A stretch of 64,000 nucleotides of DNA from CAXNKH01 sp049296795 (GTDB taxonomy: Bacteria; Pseudomonadota; Gammaproteobacteria; Burkholderiales; Burkholderiaceae_C). The position numbers and the translations under genes were made by a program. How positions within the stretch are numbered: position 1 is the first letter of the stretch; every line of letters begins with the position of its first letter. Positions 29,088 to 36,333 of this stretch are shown here, in pieces. The notes under the pieces were generated by a model. The model did no database searches and was not told where the DNA came from. It saw nothing but the letters and a program-made list of their open reading frames with translations. The DNA lies in assembly GCA_049296795.1 (NCBI GenBank), contig JBAQTC010000009.1, positions 124,001 through 188,000 of the forward strand, read 5' to 3'.

Positions 29088-29648
29088 ATGGCCCTTAAAT
29101 CCACTGTCTTCAAAGCCAGTCTGCAAATTGCCGATATTGACCACGGCTATTACGCCGACCACAGCCTAACGCTGGCGCGCCATCCGAGCGAGACTGACGA
29201 GCGCATGATGGTAAGGCTGGTAGCGCTGGCCTTCAACGCCTACAAGCTGCAAAGCGTGTGCGGCGGTGACGGTACGCTGGCATTTGGCGCGGGCCTGTCG
29301 GACCCGGACGAACCCGACGTTTGGTTGCGTGATTTCACGGGTCTGACTCGGCTGTGGATCGAGGTCGGGCAACCCGAAGACAAACCCCTGCTCAAAGCTT
29401 GCGGCCGCGCCGATGAAGTGCTGTTGTACTGTTTTGCCCACTCATCTGAAGTTTGGTGGCGCGGCATGGCGTCTAAGCTCGCGCGTCCGAAAAACCTCAG
29501 CGTTTACCGGGTTCCGACCGAGGCTTCTCAGGCGCTGGGCACCCTGGCGCAACGCAATATGCAGTTGCAGGCAACGATCCAAGAAGGCGTGTTGATGTTG
29601 AGCGACGGCCAGCGTAACGTGGACATTGAGCCCGTTCGCTGGAAATAA
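29088..29648 (+). CDS. yaeQ: YaeQ family protein
   Basis: 186-residue cytoplasmic protein of the YaeQ family, which has a PD-(D/E)XK nuclease-like fold but no proven activity. Begins MALKSTVFKASLQIADIDHG with the family's YADHSLTLARHPSETDERMM stretch at about residues 24-43, FGAGLSDPDEPDV and LWIEVGQPE, the last two carrying the acidic/Glu positions of the fold. Follows purB by nine bases. Convergent with the DUF3717-DUF1289 gene. Confidence 0.92.
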   Translation: MALKSTVFKASLQIADIDHGYYADHSLTLARHPSETDERMMVRLVALAFNAYKLQSVCGGDGTLAFGAGLSDPDEPDVWLRDFTGLTRLWIEVGQPEDKPLLKACGRADEVLLYCFAHSSEVWWRGMASKLARPKNLSVYRVPTEASQALGTLAQRNMQLQATIQEGVLMLSDGQRNVDIEPVRWK

Positions 29649-29652
29649 GCTG

Positions 29653-30060
29653 TTAGCTCTCAACCGCTCTTTCAGCGTACCGGTTAAAACGCCAGGCGTC
29701 GGCCTCTAGCGTGATGCGGCGCCAAGTCTCGCGTTTTTCGGATGGCCGCATGTCGGTCCAATGCTGGACTTCTTCAAAACTGCGGCCGCAGCCTTTGCAC
29801 ACCGCATCCCCCTGACTGGTTGAGCAAATGGCAATGCATGGCGTATCCGGTGTACTTCGGTACCAGACCAGCCAAGCGTCCATCGCGGCTTGGGGCATGG
29901 TCTGCTCATCGGCCAGCACCTGATGGTAAAAAACCATCAGGGCATAAACTTCGGCCAGTGCGCGGGTTGGACTTGGCAGAGTCACCCCGTCGGGTGAGGG
30001 GCTTTTGGCACGCCAAAAATTAATGGCGGCTTCGATATCGGTGATGTGAATTCCGGCCAT
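29653..30060 (-). CDS. DUF3717-DUF1289 fusion protein
   Basis: 135-residue protein built from two small families of unknown function. Residues 1-60 match the DUF3717 style (ITDIEAAINFWRAKSP ... LAEVYALMVFYHQ). Residues 70-125 are DUF1289-like: TPCIAICSTSQGDAVCKGCG, four cysteines that probably bind zinc, then RSFEEVQHWTDM and WRRITLEADAWR. The DUF1289 part is usually a stand-alone protein of about 60-90 residues, so the fusion links it to DUF3717. Lies alone on the minus strand between yaeQ and the terC riboswitch. Confidence 0.85.
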   Translation of the reverse strand: MAGIHITDIEAAINFWRAKSPSPDGVTLPSPTRALAEVYALMVFYHQVLADEQTMPQAAMDAWLVWYRSTPDTPCIAICSTSQGDAVCKGCGRSFEEVQHWTDMRPSEKRETWRRITLEADAWRFNRYAERAVES

Positions 30061-30108
30061 GATCAGTCGCTTGAGGGATAGGGATGATAGCGCGCAGTCT
30101 CAACCCGT

Positions 30109-30136
30109 TTGAAAACCTTGAAGTCCTTGCTATATT
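30109..30136 (+). promoter_or_regulatory. Sigma-70 promoter for the terC riboswitch transcript
   Basis: TTGAAA at 30109-30114 and TATATT at 30131-30136 with a 16-base spacer, ending about seven bases before the start of the riboswitch aptamer. The fit to the aptamer start supports it. Confidence 0.65.
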
Positions 30137-30142
30137 GACAGC

Positions 30143-30280
30143 ACGAAGGGGAGTAGTTCCCTCCCGTCGCAACGGTTCGTTGCAGCGGGGGACAGCAAGT
30201 CGTCAATGCGAGGTCGTTAAAACACAACCTCCGGCTTGTTGGGCAAATTCCATCGCAGCATGCTGAGCAAGACCTTCGAT
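30143..30280 (+). ncRNA. yybP-ykoY manganese riboswitch
   Basis: Aptamer in the 5' leader of terC. The hallmark GGGGAGTAG is at 30148-30156; the second conserved half, CTCCGGCTTGTTGGGCAA-like, is at about 30229-30246 (here ACCTCCGGCTTGTTGGGC), and the closing AGCAAGACCTTCG is at 30266-30278. The class senses Mn2+ and switches on manganese exporters and TerC/Alx-type proteins in proteobacteria. About 113 bases of expression platform separate it from the terC start. I did not fold the RNA, so the switching mode (transcription or translation) is open. Confidence 0.88.
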
Positions 30281-30393
30281 GTGAACCTGTGGCGGGTTTC
30301 GTCGAAGCGAGTTTGTGGTTGGCTTGCAACCCCTGATTCCAGACCTCTACGCTACAGATTGTTGATGGGTTCTTCAACACGGAGCGTGAGGTT

Positions 30394-31101
30394 ATGGAAT
30401 TTCTCTCAAGTGCATGGTGCTACGCCCTGCTGTCTATCGTTCTCATTGACTTGGTGCTGGCCGGCGATAACGCCATCGTGATCGCCTTGGCGGCACGTAG
30501 CCTGCCACCGAACCAGCGGCAAAAAGCGATTGTCTGGGGCACGGTCGGCGCCATCGTCGTTCGCTCGGTCATGACGGTTGGCGTGGTCTGGCTGCTCCAA
30601 ATCCCTGGCCTGATGGGCGTCGGCGGTTTGGCCCTGCTTTGGATTGCCTTCAATTTGCTCAACGACAACAAGATTGCGTCGCACGGTGGCCCGCTGGTCG
30701 CCAGCTTTTGGGGCGCTATGAAAACCATCATCGTGGCTGATGCCCTGATGGGCGTGGACAATGTGCTGGGCGTAGCCGGTGCGGCCCATGGCGAATTCGA
30801 CTTGGTCGTCATTGGTCTGCTGGTCAGTGTGCCGATTGTGGTGTTCGGCAGTTCCCTGGTGCTCAAACTGGTTGACCGCTACCCCGTCATCATTCAGATC
30901 GGCGCTGCCGTGCTGGCCCTCACCGCGGCCCAAATGATCGTGAATGAGCCGCTGCTAGACGCTGTATTTGATCCGCCCGAGCTACGCCATACGCTGGCCC
31001 GTTGGATCGCCTACATCACATCCGTCATGGGCGTGCTGGCTGCAGGCTGGTGGAGCGCTCATCAATCCAAACGAGGAGGGCATCCTGGTCAAGTCGCCTG
31101 A
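30394..31101 (+). CDS. TerC family membrane protein, probable Mn2+ exporter (copy 1)
   Basis: 235-residue polytopic inner-membrane protein with seven predicted helices. The two inverted half-motifs with metal-binding acids are present: LAGDNAIVIALAARSLP (about residues 22-38) and DALMGVDNVLGVAGA (about 116-130). The manganese riboswitch directly upstream makes Mn2+ efflux the likely job, as for Alx/TerC-type proteins. Followed after 51 bases by a small unknown gene on the same strand. A second terC lies at 38.2 kb without this riboswitch. Confidence 0.92.
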   Translation: MEFLSSAWCYALLSIVLIDLVLAGDNAIVIALAARSLPPNQRQKAIVWGTVGAIVVRSVMTVGVVWLLQIPGLMGVGGLALLWIAFNLLNDNKIASHGGPLVASFWGAMKTIIVADALMGVDNVLGVAGAAHGEFDLVVIGLLVSVPIVVFGSSLVLKLVDRYPVIIQIGAAVLALTAAQMIVNEPLLDAVFDPPELRHTLARWIAYITSVMGVLAAGWWSAHQSKRGGHPGQVA

Positions 31102-31152
31102 CCCGCAGCGCCAAGGAGTTTTCAGTCCTTTACTTACCCCAAGGAGTTCTTC

Positions 31153-31614
31153 ATGGACAACATCATTGTGTATCTGGACGAACCAGACTTTTCGCTACAC
31201 CAACTGGCCCCGATGAAAAATCTCACGGCTGGTCCCGCGATGCAAGCCACGCACTGGATTCTGGTGGCATGCCCGCCACATCTGACGCATCACGCCAGCC
31301 GCTGGATTTCTGACCAAGCGATGCAGAGTTGGCGCGCCAAGTGGGCCGACGAGCTGTTTGCCAGTCTGGTACCTACGCTGCATTCCCGGGGCGATAAAAT
31401 TACCACGGTACTGGCACACGGCGATCTGGTTGAATTAACCCAGCAGTTGCAGGTCCAACACGGCCTGGCCCATGTTTTGGATGCTCGGCGACCTCGGTTC
31501 GGTCAGGATTTACCACACGTCACAGCCGATCAATCCGAACAACACAGCTCCTACTGGGAGATCCCCGCTGCAGTGACCGGCATGGGCGCCGCTTTGATGC
31601 TGGTCGCTGAGTGA
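31153..31614 (+). CDS. Conserved-looking protein of unknown function, in terC transcript
   Basis: 153-residue soluble protein that I do not recognise as a named family. Begins MDNIIVYLDEPDFSLHQLAP; the middle has THWILVACPPHLTHHASRW and WRAKWADELFASL, the latter Trp-rich; the C-terminus carries HVLDARRPRFGQDLPHV and a short hydrophobic stretch (IPAAVTGMGAALMLVAE). AAGGAG lies about nine bases before the ATG. Its stop (31612-31614) is 47 bases before the next gene. Position behind a riboswitch-controlled terC suggests a role in metal homeostasis or stress, but this is only context. Confidence 0.75.
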   Translation: MDNIIVYLDEPDFSLHQLAPMKNLTAGPAMQATHWILVACPPHLTHHASRWISDQAMQSWRAKWADELFASLVPTLHSRGDKITTVLAHGDLVELTQQLQVQHGLAHVLDARRPRFGQDLPHVTADQSEQHSSYWEIPAAVTGMGAALMLVAE

Positions 31615-31661
31615 TCAAAGCCTCTCAGGTGCTTCATGTGAGGCTGCTATGCTCTGGCCCC

Positions 31662-32015
31662 ATGAAGCTTGTTTTCAAATGGCTGCTCAGCGCCACCGCA
31701 TTGCTGGCGGTGGCTCAGCTTGAGCTCGGCGTGGAAGTTAAAAGTTTTGGTGCCGCGCTGATTGCCGCCTTGGTGATTGGCTTGCTCAACACCGTGCTGC
31801 GACCCGTGTTGGTGCTGCTGACCTTGCCCGTCACCCTGATCACCATGGGTTTGTTCCTGTTTGTCATCAACGCCCTGATGTTCTGGGCCGCCGGCAGCAT
31901 CTTGGCCGGGTTTTGGGTGCGTGACTTTGGTGCGGCCCTGCTTGGCTCGCTGATTTATTCCGCCCTGAGCATGGTGATCGACTCAGCGCTCGAGCGCCTG
32001 CTCCTTAAAAAGTAG
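31662..32015 (+). CDS. Phage-holin-family (DUF, YvlD-like) membrane protein
   Basis: 117-residue integral membrane protein with four hydrophobic segments (about residues 5-20, 28-50, 55-80, 90-110). LIAALVIGLLNTVLRPVLVL and VTLITMGLFLFVINALMFW match the Phage_holin_4_2/YvlD family, which is chromosomal and of unknown function despite its name; nothing else nearby is phage-like. The ATG at 31662 is preferred over a GTG-type start at 31611 because it begins at the first helix. The last 33 bases overlap the convergent M48 protease gene. Confidence 0.85.
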   Translation: MKLVFKWLLSATALLAVAQLELGVEVKSFGAALIAALVIGLLNTVLRPVLVLLTLPVTLITMGLFLFVINALMFWAAGSILAGFWVRDFGAALLGSLIYSALSMVIDSALERLLLKK

Positions 32016-33533
32016 TTGCACTTGGCGTGTTCTGGCGTCGATGATGGACGCTTCGATGTGCGCACCCGCCTCGTTGCGCCGACTTGAATCACGCGCCAAA
32101 TCCTGTGCGGCCCGGAACCGGTCAAGGGCAGCCGGGTAATCCAACTGAGCCACTCGCACTTCCGCTTCGGCCCGCACCGCGCTCAAGGTCTGGCCCTGGG
32201 CCGCATAAGCTTGGGCCAGCTGTTGCCAGGCTAGGCTGTCGCCCGGTTGCAACGCCAACCAGCTTTGCAAATGTTGCGCCGCTTCCTTGGCACGCCCCAG
32301 CTTGACCAAGCCCGCGACCGCCAGCATCAACTCGGGCCGCTCCCAGTGAGTGGTGCCCGCCGTTGCCAGCGCAGCAGCGTTCTGCGCTTGGGCCGCTCCC
32401 GTCTGCACCTCGATGGCCAACAAGCGGATCAAACGCGCGGCGCGCGGTTCCTCCCGCGTCAGTGTTTGCAAAGACGCCAGCCAACCCTGCACCGATGCGT
32501 TTTCTCGCAACTTGGCACTGGCCAGTGCCGCAGCGTACAACACGGCACAGCGCTGGGTCAGATCTTGTTTGGCCAGTTCACTGCTCTGCGCTTCGTTCAC
32601 CCAGCCACGCAACGTCTCGGCCCCGGGCCCACTGAGCACCCTGGCGCGCGCCGCCGCCATCGCGTGTTCCAGCGTTGCTGTGACCGGCTGGTTAGCATTT
32701 TCCTGGAGTTGCTGGCGGCCCTGCATATCGGCCATCCGTTCGGTGGTCATGGGGTGACTGCGCAAATAGGGAAAAGCGCTGTTGTCGTTCAGTCTGGAAG
32801 CTTGCTGCAGCTTCTCGAACATGGTGACAAATCCCTGCGGCGCAAAACCAGCCTGCGTCATGGCGCTGTACCCCACGCGGTCGGCTTCGCGCTCCATGTC
32901 GCGCGAAAAATTGAGTTGGCTTTGAATCGCTACCGCTTGGCCGCCCACCATCACCGCGCTGGCGGCTTGGGGGTTTTTGCTGGCTGCGAGCAGCGCCAGA
33001 ATCATGGCCCCCAACAGCAAGGGGCTTTGCTGACTTTGTTGGCTAATCAGGCGCGAGATGTGGCGTTGCGTCACATGGCTGATCTCATGCGCCAACACGG
33101 AAGCCAGCTCGTCACGGCTGCTCACTACCCCCATCAGCCCCAAGTGCAGTCCGAAATAGCCGCCCGGCAGGGCAAAGGCGTTAACACTGCGGTCGCGCCC
33201 GAGCATGATTTTCCAGGCAAAGCGTTCGTACAGTTCGGGCGTCAAATCACCCCGGGTCCGCGCTGCCGCCAACAACGGCTGCCAAATACTTTGGACGTAT
33301 TCCACCAAAACCGGGTCGTCCAGGTAATCCGTGTCACGGTACAGTTCACGCGCGATACGGTCGCCCATGCGGCGCTCAGCACCCGTTGTCATACTGCCGC
33401 CTTCGCCCAGCGTCGGCAATTGCGCTTGCGAGGGCAGGGCGCACAGCAAGGCGCTGCTGATCAAGGTCACGCCCCAGCCTGAGCGGCGTTGCAGACCCGT
33501 TTGCGCCAGCATCTTTTTAATCGAACTCCACAT
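31983..33533 (-). CDS. M48 family metalloprotease with TPR-like tail (BepA-like)
   Basis: Periplasmic zinc protease of the BepA/YfgC type, which helps assemble or degrade outer-membrane proteins. 516 residues from the ATG at 33533; longer in-frame starts to 33857 run antisense through moaC and are rejected. Signal peptide about residues 1-38 (ends SQAQ). Zinc motif HEISH with His149, Glu150, His153 and third-ligand block MEREADRVGYSAM (about residue 205). Residues 300-510 are helical and TPR-like (AAQHLQSWLALQPGDSLAW). Divergent from moaC with 55 bases between starts. Confidence 0.92.
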   Translation of the reverse strand: MWSSIKKMLAQTGLQRRSGWGVTLISSALLCALPSQAQLPTLGEGGSMTTGAERRMGDRIARELYRDTDYLDDPVLVEYVQSIWQPLLAAARTRGDLTPELYERFAWKIMLGRDRSVNAFALPGGYFGLHLGLMGVVSSRDELASVLAHEISHVTQRHISRLISQQSQQSPLLLGAMILALLAASKNPQAASAVMVGGQAVAIQSQLNFSRDMEREADRVGYSAMTQAGFAPQGFVTMFEKLQQASRLNDNSAFPYLRSHPMTTERMADMQGRQQLQENANQPVTATLEHAMAAARARVLSGPGAETLRGWVNEAQSSELAKQDLTQRCAVLYAAALASAKLRENASVQGWLASLQTLTREEPRAARLIRLLAIEVQTGAAQAQNAAALATAGTTHWERPELMLAVAGLVKLGRAKEAAQHLQSWLALQPGDSLAWQQLAQAYAAQGQTLSAVRAEAEVRVAQLDYPAALDRFRAAQDLARDSSRRNEAGAHIEASIIDARTRQVQLLFKEQALER

Positions 33534-33588
33534 CCCCGTATGATGCTCGAAAATACTGCTTGTTTTCCCAACCCTCTGGACTTGCCCC

Positions 33589-34080
33589 ATGAGCTCACTC
33601 ACCCATTTTGACGCCCAGGGCCAAGCCCACATGGTCGACGTAGCCGCCAAAGCCAGCACCCACCGTGTGGCGCTTGCCAGCGGACGTATCGAGATGCTGG
33701 CCTCTACCCTGGCCCTGATCGAGAGCGGAACGGCCAAAAAAGGTGATGTGCTGGGTATCGCCCGCATCGCCGGCATCCAGGCCGCCAAGAAGACCAGCGA
33801 CCTGATCCCCCTGTGCCACCCGCTTGCCCTGACCCGGGTCGCGCTCGATTTCACCATTCACCACGCCAGCCTGGCGCGACCCAGCCATGTGGTTTGCAGC
33901 GCCACGGTCGAAACCGTCGGCCCCACCGGAGTCGAAATGGAAGCCTTGACCGCCGTCCAGATCGCCCTGCTCACCATTTACGACATGTGCAAAGCCGTCG
34001 ATCGAGGCATGACCATCACCAACGTGCGCTTGCTGGAAAAACACGGCGGCAAGAGTGGCAGCTTCGTAGCGCGAGAGTAG
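33589..34080 (+). CDS. moaC: Cyclic pyranopterin monophosphate synthase
   Basis: With MoaA, converts GTP-derived 3',8-cyclo-7,8-dihydro-GTP to cyclic pyranopterin monophosphate in molybdenum cofactor synthesis. 163 residues. LTHFDAQGQAHMVDVAAK at the start, IPLCHPLALTRVALDF (about residues 70-85), GVEMEALTAVQIALLTIYDM and KAVDRGMTI, with the catalytic Lys and Asp. Last core gene before the toxin-antitoxin region. Confidence 0.96.
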   Translation: MSSLTHFDAQGQAHMVDVAAKASTHRVALASGRIEMLASTLALIESGTAKKGDVLGIARIAGIQAAKKTSDLIPLCHPLALTRVALDFTIHHASLARPSHVVCSATVETVGPTGVEMEALTAVQIALLTIYDMCKAVDRGMTITNVRLLEKHGGKSGSFVARE

Positions 34081-34161
34081 TCGCTTACAAATTAACGATC
34101 AGGCCTGCTTCAAATTAGGGGGGTTTTCCATTTTTGTCCCATTCAGGAGCAACCGAGTCCT

Positions 34162-34191
34162 CATTCTGAAATTAATTGGAAGCTGACCCCA
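34162..34191 (+). repeat. Cassette-boundary repeat R1
   Basis: Reads CATTCTGAAATTAATTGG at 34162-34179 followed by AAGCTGACCCCA. Identical to R2 except for two bases over 30. Marks the left end of the first toxin-antitoxin cassette, 82 bases after moaC. Confidence 0.8.
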
Positions 34192-34202
34192 ATTTTTAGA
34201 AC

Positions 34203-34246
34203 TTGATCCAATGGAGCTTATTCGTATAATATGCACTATACGTATA
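34203..34246 (+). promoter_or_regulatory. Promoter and palindromic operator of the RHH-MazF pair
   Basis: TTGATC at 34203-34208 and TATAAT at 34225-34230, spacer 16. The -10 is covered by the inverted repeat CGTATA (34223-34228) / TATACG (34237-34242), followed by the perfect palindrome TATACGTATA (34237-34246). This layout suits autorepression by the ribbon-helix-helix antitoxin. Confidence 0.65.
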
Positions 34247-34266
34247 ACGTATTTATGGAGTTAAAA

Positions 34267-34497
34267 ATGCACAAACGCATGACGATCACCTTGGATGAGT
34301 CAGTGTACGACGGACTGTATCGGACGATTGGAAAGCGACGTATGAGTCAATTCATTGAGGACTTGCTTCGTCCGCACGTCGTCGATACATCGCTCGACGC
34401 CGGTTATCGGGCGATGGCCAGCGACGAAACCCGCGAAGTCGAGGCGCTAGCGTGGTGCAACGCCATTGCCCCAGACATGGCCGATGCAGCGCGGTGA
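34267..34497 (+). CDS. Ribbon-helix-helix (CopG-like) antitoxin
   Basis: 76-residue antitoxin. Residues 1-38 (KRMTITLDESVYDGLYRTIG ... MSQFIEDLL) have the CopG/RHH pattern; the acidic C-terminal half would wrap the toxin. The ATG at 34267 has GGAG six bases upstream (inside the earlier in-frame ATG at 34255), so 34267 is preferred. Overlaps the mazF-like gene by 14 bases. RHH antitoxins paired with MazF toxins are known (for example in mycobacteria). Bounded by repeats R1 and R2. Confidence 0.85.
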   Translation: MHKRMTITLDESVYDGLYRTIGKRRMSQFIEDLLRPHVVDTSLDAGYRAMASDETREVEALAWCNAIAPDMADAAR

Positions 34498-34810
34498 AGT
34501 GTGGTGGGTCGATTTCGACCCGGCTGTCGGTAGCGAGATCCGTAAATCTCGCCCCGCCGTGATTGTGAGCAATGACGCCGCGAATCGCAATCTGGCGCGC
34601 GTGGTGGTCGTGCCATTAACCAGTAACACAGGCCGTCAGTACCCTGGCGAGGCCGTCGTGAGAGCGGGTGGGCAGGACTGTAAGGCAATGACCGACCAGA
34701 TCATGGCAGCGGACAAGGGCCGTCTTAAAAACCAATATGACACGCTCTCCAAGTCGGATATGCGCTCTGTCGAAGACGCGCTAAAAATTCATCTGGCACT
34801 GCCGCGCTAA
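34484..34810 (+). CDS. MazF/PemK-type endoribonuclease toxin
   Basis: 108-residue toxin that would cleave single-stranded mRNA at short motifs. Starts MQRGEVWWVDFDPAVGSEI, with the family RGEVWWVDFDP block, RKSRPAVIVSND, VVVPLTSN and the C-terminal DQIMAADKGRL. Overlaps the antitoxin end by 14 bases. 33 bases of neutral sequence lie between its stop and repeat R2. Family assignment is strong; cleavage sequence unknown. Confidence 0.9.
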   Translation: MQRGEVWWVDFDPAVGSEIRKSRPAVIVSNDAANRNLARVVVVPLTSNTGRQYPGEAVVRAGGQDCKAMTDQIMAADKGRLKNQYDTLSKSDMRSVEDALKIHLALPR

Positions 34811-34842
34811 AACCAACATTCAAAAAATGAGGGCCTAGCCCC

Positions 34843-34878
34843 CATTCTGAAATGAATTGGAATCTGACCCCATTTAGC
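34843..34878 (+). repeat. Cassette-boundary repeat R2
   Basis: CATTCTGAAATGAATTGG then AATCTGACCCCA at 34843-34872, matching R1 in 28 of 30 bases; the following TTTAGC (to 34878) is shared with R3. Separates the RHH-MazF cassette from the MazEF cassette. The minus-strand mazF stop codon begins two bases further on (34880-34882). Confidence 0.8.
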
Positions 34879-34879
34879 G

Positions 34880-35221
34880 TCATTGGATTTGTAGCAGCGC
34901 CTTGATCTTGGCCCTCACGTGCAGCATCACCTTTGAGGACACGACAGCCTTCTTCTTGGCTTTTCTAGCCTTCCAGTCCAGTGACTTCACTTGGTCGGAG
35001 AGCACAGCGCAATCAATGCCATCGACTTGGGTGAGCACTTCAAAGGGATAGCCCTTGATTTGGCTACTCAGCGGACAGCAAACCATCAGTCCGGTCTTGT
35101 CGTTGTAGTTGGCGGGGCTGATCACGAGCGCGGGTCGATGCCCGGCCTGTTCGTGACCCGCCTGGGGATCGAATTCAAGCAAAACGACTTCCCCGGCATC
35201 GGGCACATAAGCGCGTGGCAT
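34880..35221 (-). CDS. MazF/ChpB-type endoribonuclease toxin
   Basis: 113-residue mRNA interferase of the MazF/PemK family: YVPDAGEVVLLEFDPQAGHE, GHRPALVISPANYN, MVCCPLSSQIKGYPFEV and VLSDQVKSLDW. Its ATG overlaps the antitoxin stop as TGATG (one shared base), so it is translationally coupled. Opposite strand to the first MazF and only distantly similar to it, so this is not a simple duplication. Its stop codon lies two bases beyond repeat R2. Confidence 0.9.
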   Translation of the reverse strand: MPRAYVPDAGEVVLLEFDPQAGHEQAGHRPALVISPANYNDKTGLMVCCPLSSQIKGYPFEVLTQVDGIDCAVLSDQVKSLDWKARKAKKKAVVSSKVMLHVRAKIKALLQIQ

Positions 35222-35463
35222 CAGAACTTCTCTTGACCAACCGGCGCACCAAAGTCAACTTCAGCATGCGCGTTAGCAGCATGAATACCGCTAATCAACG
35301 CATCAAGCTCGTACTCCACCTTTTCCGAGGGCTGGATGATGATGCGCCCACTTGACACCACCAGTTCAACCTTTTGTTCCAGTTGATAGCCCGCCTCCCT
35401 CAAGGCCGAGGTCGGGAGACGAAGCGCGGGGCTATTGCCCCATTTGCGAATAACAGCCTGCAT
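35221..35463 (-). CDS. MazE/AbrB-type antitoxin
   Basis: 80-residue antitoxin with the AbrB/MazE swapped-hairpin DNA-binding start: MQAVIRKWGNSPALRLPTSA, followed by KVELVVSSGRIIIQPSE and an acidic toxin-binding tail. AAAGGAGG stands five bases before the ATG at 35463, a strong ribosome site favouring antitoxin synthesis. Coupled to the toxin gene by TGATG. Confidence 0.9.
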   Translation of the reverse strand: MQAVIRKWGNSPALRLPTSALREAGYQLEQKVELVVSSGRIIIQPSEKVEYELDALISGIHAANAHAEVDFGAPVGQEKF

Positions 35464-35476
35464 GATGGCCTCCTTT

Positions 35477-35516
35477 AATGTTTCTACATTGTAGATACAT
35501 TTTAAGGGGGTCACAA
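35477..35516 (-). promoter_or_regulatory. mazEF promoter with 25-base palindromic operator
   Basis: On the minus strand TTGTGA (35516-35511) and TACAAT (35493-35488) with a 17-base spacer. The -10 is buried in a palindrome at 35477-35501 with outer arms AATGT/ACATT and inner arms TCTACA/TGTAGA around a central A. Leader length about 18 bases, enough for the GGAGG. Expected target of MazE autorepression. Confidence 0.7.
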
Positions 35517-35616
35517 GCCCCCGTCCAGTCATCAACAACTTCCAATCAAAGTCGCGCCCGACAGTATTCTTTGGAGTCTGTCCCCAGTTTTCGGCGGCCA
35601 AAAGAAAAGGAGCCAG

Positions 35617-35643
35617 ATTAATTGGAATCTGACCCCATTTAGC
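35617..35643 (+). repeat. Cassette-boundary repeat R3
   Basis: ATTAATTGGAATCTGACC then CCATTTAGC. Shares 25 of 27 bases with the aligned part of R2. The TAA stop of the HigA-like antitoxin (35639-35641, minus strand) lies inside it. Forty bases upstream, TTGGAGTCTGTCCCCA (35573-35588) is a related-looking but different motif. Confidence 0.8.
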
Positions 35644-35950
35644 CACGCGCCACCGACAAATGAAGTCCAGAGGCTCCAAGAACTGCCAATAACGTTTTGA
35701 TCGTCGGATTGCCCCTTGGCCCCAAAGCGCGGTACAGACTCTCACGAGGCATGCCCGCACGCTCAGCAACAGCAGTCATGCCTTGGGCTTCTGCTATATG
35801 CCGCAACGCAGACAACAGTGCCTGCTGACCACCGAGCTGATCAGCTTCTTCAAGCGCTACGGAGAGATACTCATTTGCAAGGTCTGGGTCGGCCTTGAGC
35901 ATATCAACCACGGCCTCATCGTGCGAACGGCTTGTCTTGGCGGCTTTCAT
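35639..35950 (-). CDS. HigA-like addiction module antidote protein
   Basis: 103-residue antitoxin of the family often annotated as probable addiction module antidote protein, paired with RelE-type killers. SRSHDEAVVDMLKADPDLA at the start, ALSALRHIAEAQGMTAVAER and RESLYRALGPRGNPTIKTLL form a helix-turn-helix (about residues 50-95). Start at 35950 is chosen because it overlaps the toxin stop as ATGA and has GGAAG five bases upstream; an in-frame ATG at 35974 is less likely. Toxin-first order is normal for this pair type. Confidence 0.88.
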   Translation of the reverse strand: MKAAKTSRSHDEAVVDMLKADPDLANEYLSVALEEADQLGGQQALLSALRHIAEAQGMTAVAERAGMPRESLYRALGPRGNPTIKTLLAVLGASGLHLSVARG

Positions 35951-36276
35951 TTCAACTTCCTTCTTTGTTGCCAATCTTCCCAGAACTCATGGGCTAGTTT
36001 TATGTCCGATTGTTGTCGGCGCTTATCACCACCGAATAAAAGTAGGATCAATCGCTTTCCCGCTTGGGCGTAATAAATTCTGTATCCAGGCCCCCAGTCG
36101 ACTCGAGCTTCCCAAACACCATGACCAACAGGCTTGACATCGCCGAAATGACCATTTGCCATTCTTCCAACACGAACCAAAACTCGGGCTCGCGCCTGTC
36201 TATCCCCCAACGATGAAAGCCACTTCGAATAAGGGTCCGCCCCTTCGAGGGTCAAGTAGTCTTGGATGTCGAACAT
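35947..36276 (-). CDS. RelE/ParE-superfamily toxin (HigB-like killer protein)
   Basis: 109-residue toxin: WLSSLGDRQARARVLVRVGR, FGDVKPVGHGVWEARVDWG, GYRIYYAQAGKRLILLLFGG and KRRQQSDIKLAHEFWED, the characteristic order of the phage-derived Gp49/HigB-like killer family, which cleaves mRNA on the ribosome. First gene of the pair; overlaps the antidote by four bases. No Shine-Dalgarno is visible and the -10 box ends only 11 bases before the ATG, so the mRNA leader is at most about five bases. Confidence 0.88.
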   Translation of the reverse strand: MFDIQDYLTLEGADPYSKWLSSLGDRQARARVLVRVGRMANGHFGDVKPVGHGVWEARVDWGPGYRIYYAQAGKRLILLLFGGDKRRQQSDIKLAHEFWEDWQQRRKLK

Positions 36277-36287
36277 GTGATTTGTTA

Positions 36288-36333
36288 ATTATAAGTTACA
36301 CATGCCCTCAGTCAAGCCCCTCTGGTCTGAGGG
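36288..36333 (-). promoter_or_regulatory. Promoter and inverted repeat of the RelE-like pair
   Basis: On the minus strand TTGACT (36315-36310), 16-base spacer, perfect TATAAT (36293-36288). The -35 region lies in an inverted repeat with arms CCCTCAG (36305-36311) and CTGAGGG (36327-36333), a candidate operator. The toxin ATG (36276) follows about five bases after the expected transcription start. Confidence 0.7.

Noticed and set aside
31662..32015. Phage holin as a sign of a prophage
   Set aside because: The family name is misleading; YvlD-like proteins are chromosomal and no other phage gene is nearby.
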